64,000 nt of DNA from CAZBQJ01 sp964494085 (GTDB lineage Bacteria > Patescibacteriota > Gracilibacteria > UBA1369). The DNA lies in NCBI GenBank assembly GCA_964494085.1, contig CAZBQJ010000003.1, positions 62,001-126,000 on the forward strand. The letters run 5' to 3'. Each line of letters opens with the position of its first letter. Position 1 is the stretch's first letter. Positions 62,007 through 64,000 of the stretch are shown piece by piece. A program made the position numbers and the translations under genes. Below the pieces are notes generated by a model. That model ran no database searches, had not been told where the DNA came from, and saw only the letters and a list, made by a program, of their open reading frames with translations.

Positions 62007-62378
62007 TTAAGCTAATTTACTTTTTAAACTTTGGTCAATCATCCTGGCGTTATCTACCAGATTATCGTACAAATCGCTTACAGCCTTTAGGATCAACTGA
62101 TCCAAGCCGGGGATATAAGAGGTTATTATACTCAAACTATCAATTTCGTCAAGTTCAGGATGGTCCTCCAGGGTTTTCTGTAGTAAAAAAATTTCTTTAT
62201 CACCCAATGAAGCCACAACTGTAGCGGTTATCCTTTCACTCAAAGTTTGAGCAATCTCATTGCTGAGTTCAGTTTTGATATGTTCTGGAGCTTGATCCAT
62301 CTTGATCTCTTTCAAAACCATCGCAATAAAGTTTTCCGTATTGAAGTAGAGATTTGATCGTTTGTTTTTCTTTGGCAT
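62007..62378 (-). CDS. Small helical hypothetical protein (123 aa)
   Basis: A soluble, mostly helical protein with a basic N-terminus (MPKKNKRSN) and segments LSERITATVVASLGDKEIF and LDQLILKAVSDLYDNLVDNA. The family is not recognised. It sits 11 bp after the 62390 gene and 6 bp before the giant phosphoesterase gene, so the three form one transcript and may form one complex. Confidence 0.7.
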   Translation of the reverse strand: MPKKNKRSNLYFNTENFIAMVLKEIKMDQAPEHIKTELSNEIAQTLSERITATVVASLGDKEIFLLQKTLEDHPELDEIDSLSIITSYIPGLDQLILKAVSDLYDNLVDNARMIDQSLKSKLA

Positions 62379-62389
62379 AATTGAATTAA

Positions 62390-63994
62390 TTAAGCTGCTT
62401 TATCTAATAATAGCTTGTCTTTGGAGGTATCACTATCAATGGCCAAAGCTCCGATATTGATTTTCTGTTCAGTTGCTGTTCGTCGATAGTCTTCCAAATC
62501 TTCACGCAAATCTAGTTTTTGTTCTTCTAAAGCATTGATTTTTTTCTGCAAGCGGTTTCTATCCCAGCCATAAGGGACATTAGGCATTTTTGCCAACAAT
62601 TTAGCCTGTTTTTCAGAAATTCTAACTATCTTGGTTTCAATTTCAATCGCTCTATCCCGCAAATAGCTTCTCAACATTTTCTTACTGAATATGCCTAGGA
62701 ATCTCTTCGGCATTTGGGTGCTTCGTTTCAAAGCCCGTCCAGTCAGACGAATCGGCCAAGTCCCAAATTTCCAGGCTTTACCGATCGGCCAGGTGAGGGG
62801 AGTGGCGGCCATCCTGCCTAAACTGAAACCTTTTTTTGCAGTGTCGGTATTGAGAAACTTCCTGCGACTCCAGTTCCAAACCTGTTTGGTGCCTTTCCAC
62901 ATTCCTGCAGCCCCTTTTTTGCTATAATGCCAGGCTCTCTGCATCCGAAAGTTGGTCGACATTTTATCATAAACTTGAGTCAGCCCCATTTCTTTCAGAT
63001 ATTCCCGCTTTTCTTTTCTGCTCAATTTATTTTCTCTTATATAGGTTCTTGCTTCATCAACGCGTTCATATAAATCTTTAGCCTCGTCAATTTGTCTTTC
63101 TTGAACATCAATTTCCGCCTTTAAATTTTCCATATCTTTGCTCAATTTGTCTTTCTTCGGACTACCATCCGCCAGAGCATTTATTTCAGTTTCCAATTTG
63201 CCGATCCTTTTGCGCTTAAACTCGATTCCAGAAGTCTTGATTTTATTCCAGGCTTCCAATCCTTCTTTATCCAGCATTGCTTTCAATTCATCTTTCACCA
63301 GGTATTTTCGCCAAATTGCATCCGGATCCTTTACTTCAGCTCTTATTTCGGCAGAGATTTTTTGGTCTTCTTGTCTAGCCCCTTTCAGTAAACTGATTAA
63401 AGCCTTTTCTCGATCATTTGCCCCACTCTTTTCCACTTTTTCCAAGCTTTTACGGCTCCACATCTCGATTCTCAATTTTTTCAATACAGTGACGGTATTT
63501 TCCAAATCCCAATCTTCCGGATTTAAGCCTTTTTCCAAAGTAGGAGGAATTTTCTTATATTTGGAAACAGCTTCTTCCAGAGTTTCAGCAAATTTTTCAA
63601 TGGTTTCCATTTTTACTTCCTGTCCGGTCCGATTGAGAATATCTCTCAAATCACGAACGGTCGAAAACTTGTTGATTCCTTTAAATACGGCAAACTCCGG
63701 TCGTGAATTAATTATTTGTTCGACTAAACGGTCCGCGGTTTGTCCTTTAATATTAAATGGTTCCAGTCCGACCAAGTCTTGGCCCTTCGCTACCGCTAAT
63801 TTCAATTTATCAAAACCTCTGCCAGCTAAGCCTTTATTCAAAAGTTCAGCGGCCTTGGCATTGGCAGTCCGTTTACGATCGATACTCTTGATGTCCTCGA
63901 TTCGAAGAGCAGCCTTTAGGTTGGCGTAATGATTGGCTTCTTCATTATACAAGTTTAACTCCAATCCCTCAGACCTCATGTAATCCAGGCGCAT
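62390..63994 (-). CDS. Basic coiled-coil hypothetical protein, possibly incomplete at the window edge
   Basis: At least 534 residues. The frame remains open to the last base of the window, so the ATG at 63994 may not be the true start. Residues about 1-330 are charged and helical with coiled-coil stretches (KRKRIGKLETEINALADG). Residues about 345-440 are rich in Trp, Arg, Lys and Gly (MWKGTKQVWNWSRRKF, WKFGTWPIRLTGRALKR), a pattern that could sit at a membrane face. A second coiled coil ends the protein. No family is recognised. It heads a three-gene unit. Confidence 0.7.
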   Translation of the reverse strand: MRLDYMRSEGLELNLYNEEANHYANLKAALRIEDIKSIDRKRTANAKAAELLNKGLAGRGFDKLKLAVAKGQDLVGLEPFNIKGQTADRLVEQIINSRPEFAVFKGINKFSTVRDLRDILNRTGQEVKMETIEKFAETLEEAVSKYKKIPPTLEKGLNPEDWDLENTVTVLKKLRIEMWSRKSLEKVEKSGANDREKALISLLKGARQEDQKISAEIRAEVKDPDAIWRKYLVKDELKAMLDKEGLEAWNKIKTSGIEFKRKRIGKLETEINALADGSPKKDKLSKDMENLKAEIDVQERQIDEAKDLYERVDEARTYIRENKLSRKEKREYLKEMGLTQVYDKMSTNFRMQRAWHYSKKGAAGMWKGTKQVWNWSRRKFLNTDTAKKGFSLGRMAATPLTWPIGKAWKFGTWPIRLTGRALKRSTQMPKRFLGIFSKKMLRSYLRDRAIEIETKIVRISEKQAKLLAKMPNVPYGWDRNRLQKKINALEEQKLDLREDLEDYRRTATEQKINIGALAIDSDTSKDKLLLDKAA

Positions 63995-64000
63995 CCACCT

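Noticed and set aside
62926..62936. A plus-strand TGCTATAATGC matching the extended -10.
   Set aside because: It lies inside the leftward 62390-63994 gene and no plus-strand gene or RNA follows.

Overview
The window looks like a chromosomal piece of a small-genome bacterium of the Candidate Phyla Radiation (Patescibacteria), probably a Parcubacteria-like lineage. This is inferred from gene content: many lineage-specific exported proteins without familiar relatives, tandem VirB2/TrbC-like membrane proteins joined to PKD-repeat proteins, an S-layer-homology protein built on FlgD-like repeats, and a compact set of housekeeping genes. Coding follows the standard code (TGA is used as a stop, for example at the end of atpC). 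Most starts lack a Shine-Dalgarno and follow short A/T-rich leaders. Several promoters share an extended -10 of the form TGCTATAAT. Taxonomy cannot be fixed without a marker-gene tree.

Layout. 1-3000: end of an F-type ATP synthase operon (atpA end, atpG, atpD, atpC). 2900-9500: three tRNA genes, a lipoprotein, an HD hydrolase, inorganic pyrophosphatase, a protein-kinase-like protein, a DedA protein and ribosomal protein S20. 9500-14500: a probable S-layer gene with a roughly 200-nt leader, a YtxH-like protein and two unknown proteins. 14600-16600: a thymidylate/folate operon (dut, tmk-like, folD). 16700-21300: a YqhQ/DUF1385 membrane protein, then a leftward secE-nusG-rplK-rplA cluster with two extra membrane-anchored genes. 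21400-31000: a rightward operon-like run of two three-unit VirB2-like proteins, a large VirB2-PKD fusion, a second PKD membrane protein and a small membrane protein.

31100-44800 is a genomic island. It starts at tRNA-Gln(UUG), is flanked by an imperfect 55-bp direct repeat, is visibly more AT-rich, and carries a large serine recombinase. Its cargo has two modules, each with a YegD-type Hsp70 gene. One adds a tightly overlapping row of methyltransferase, APH-fold kinase, guanylate-kinase-like protein, NUDIX hydrolase and GT4 glycosyltransferase. The other adds a NUDIX hydrolase, a methyltransferase and an FkbM methyltransferase. Between them lies a scrambled patch where a 3' piece of a DNA-methyltransferase gene and a 5' piece of a type III restriction gene sit between a truncated XRE regulator and an ImmA/IrrE protease domain, the last fused in frame to the restriction fragment. 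The island ends with a RelE-like toxin and ribbon-helix-helix antitoxin. This is the best candidate for an undescribed system.

44900-52600 returns to core genes (an RlmA-like rRNA methyltransferase, gpmI, nth, an M23 peptidase, rpmA, tRNA-His) plus an odd hairpin-rich open frame at 45968-46633. 52800-64000 holds leftward genes for large, mostly unrecognised proteins, including a secreted protein with an HELGH motif and a 1301-residue protein with a metallophosphoesterase domain.
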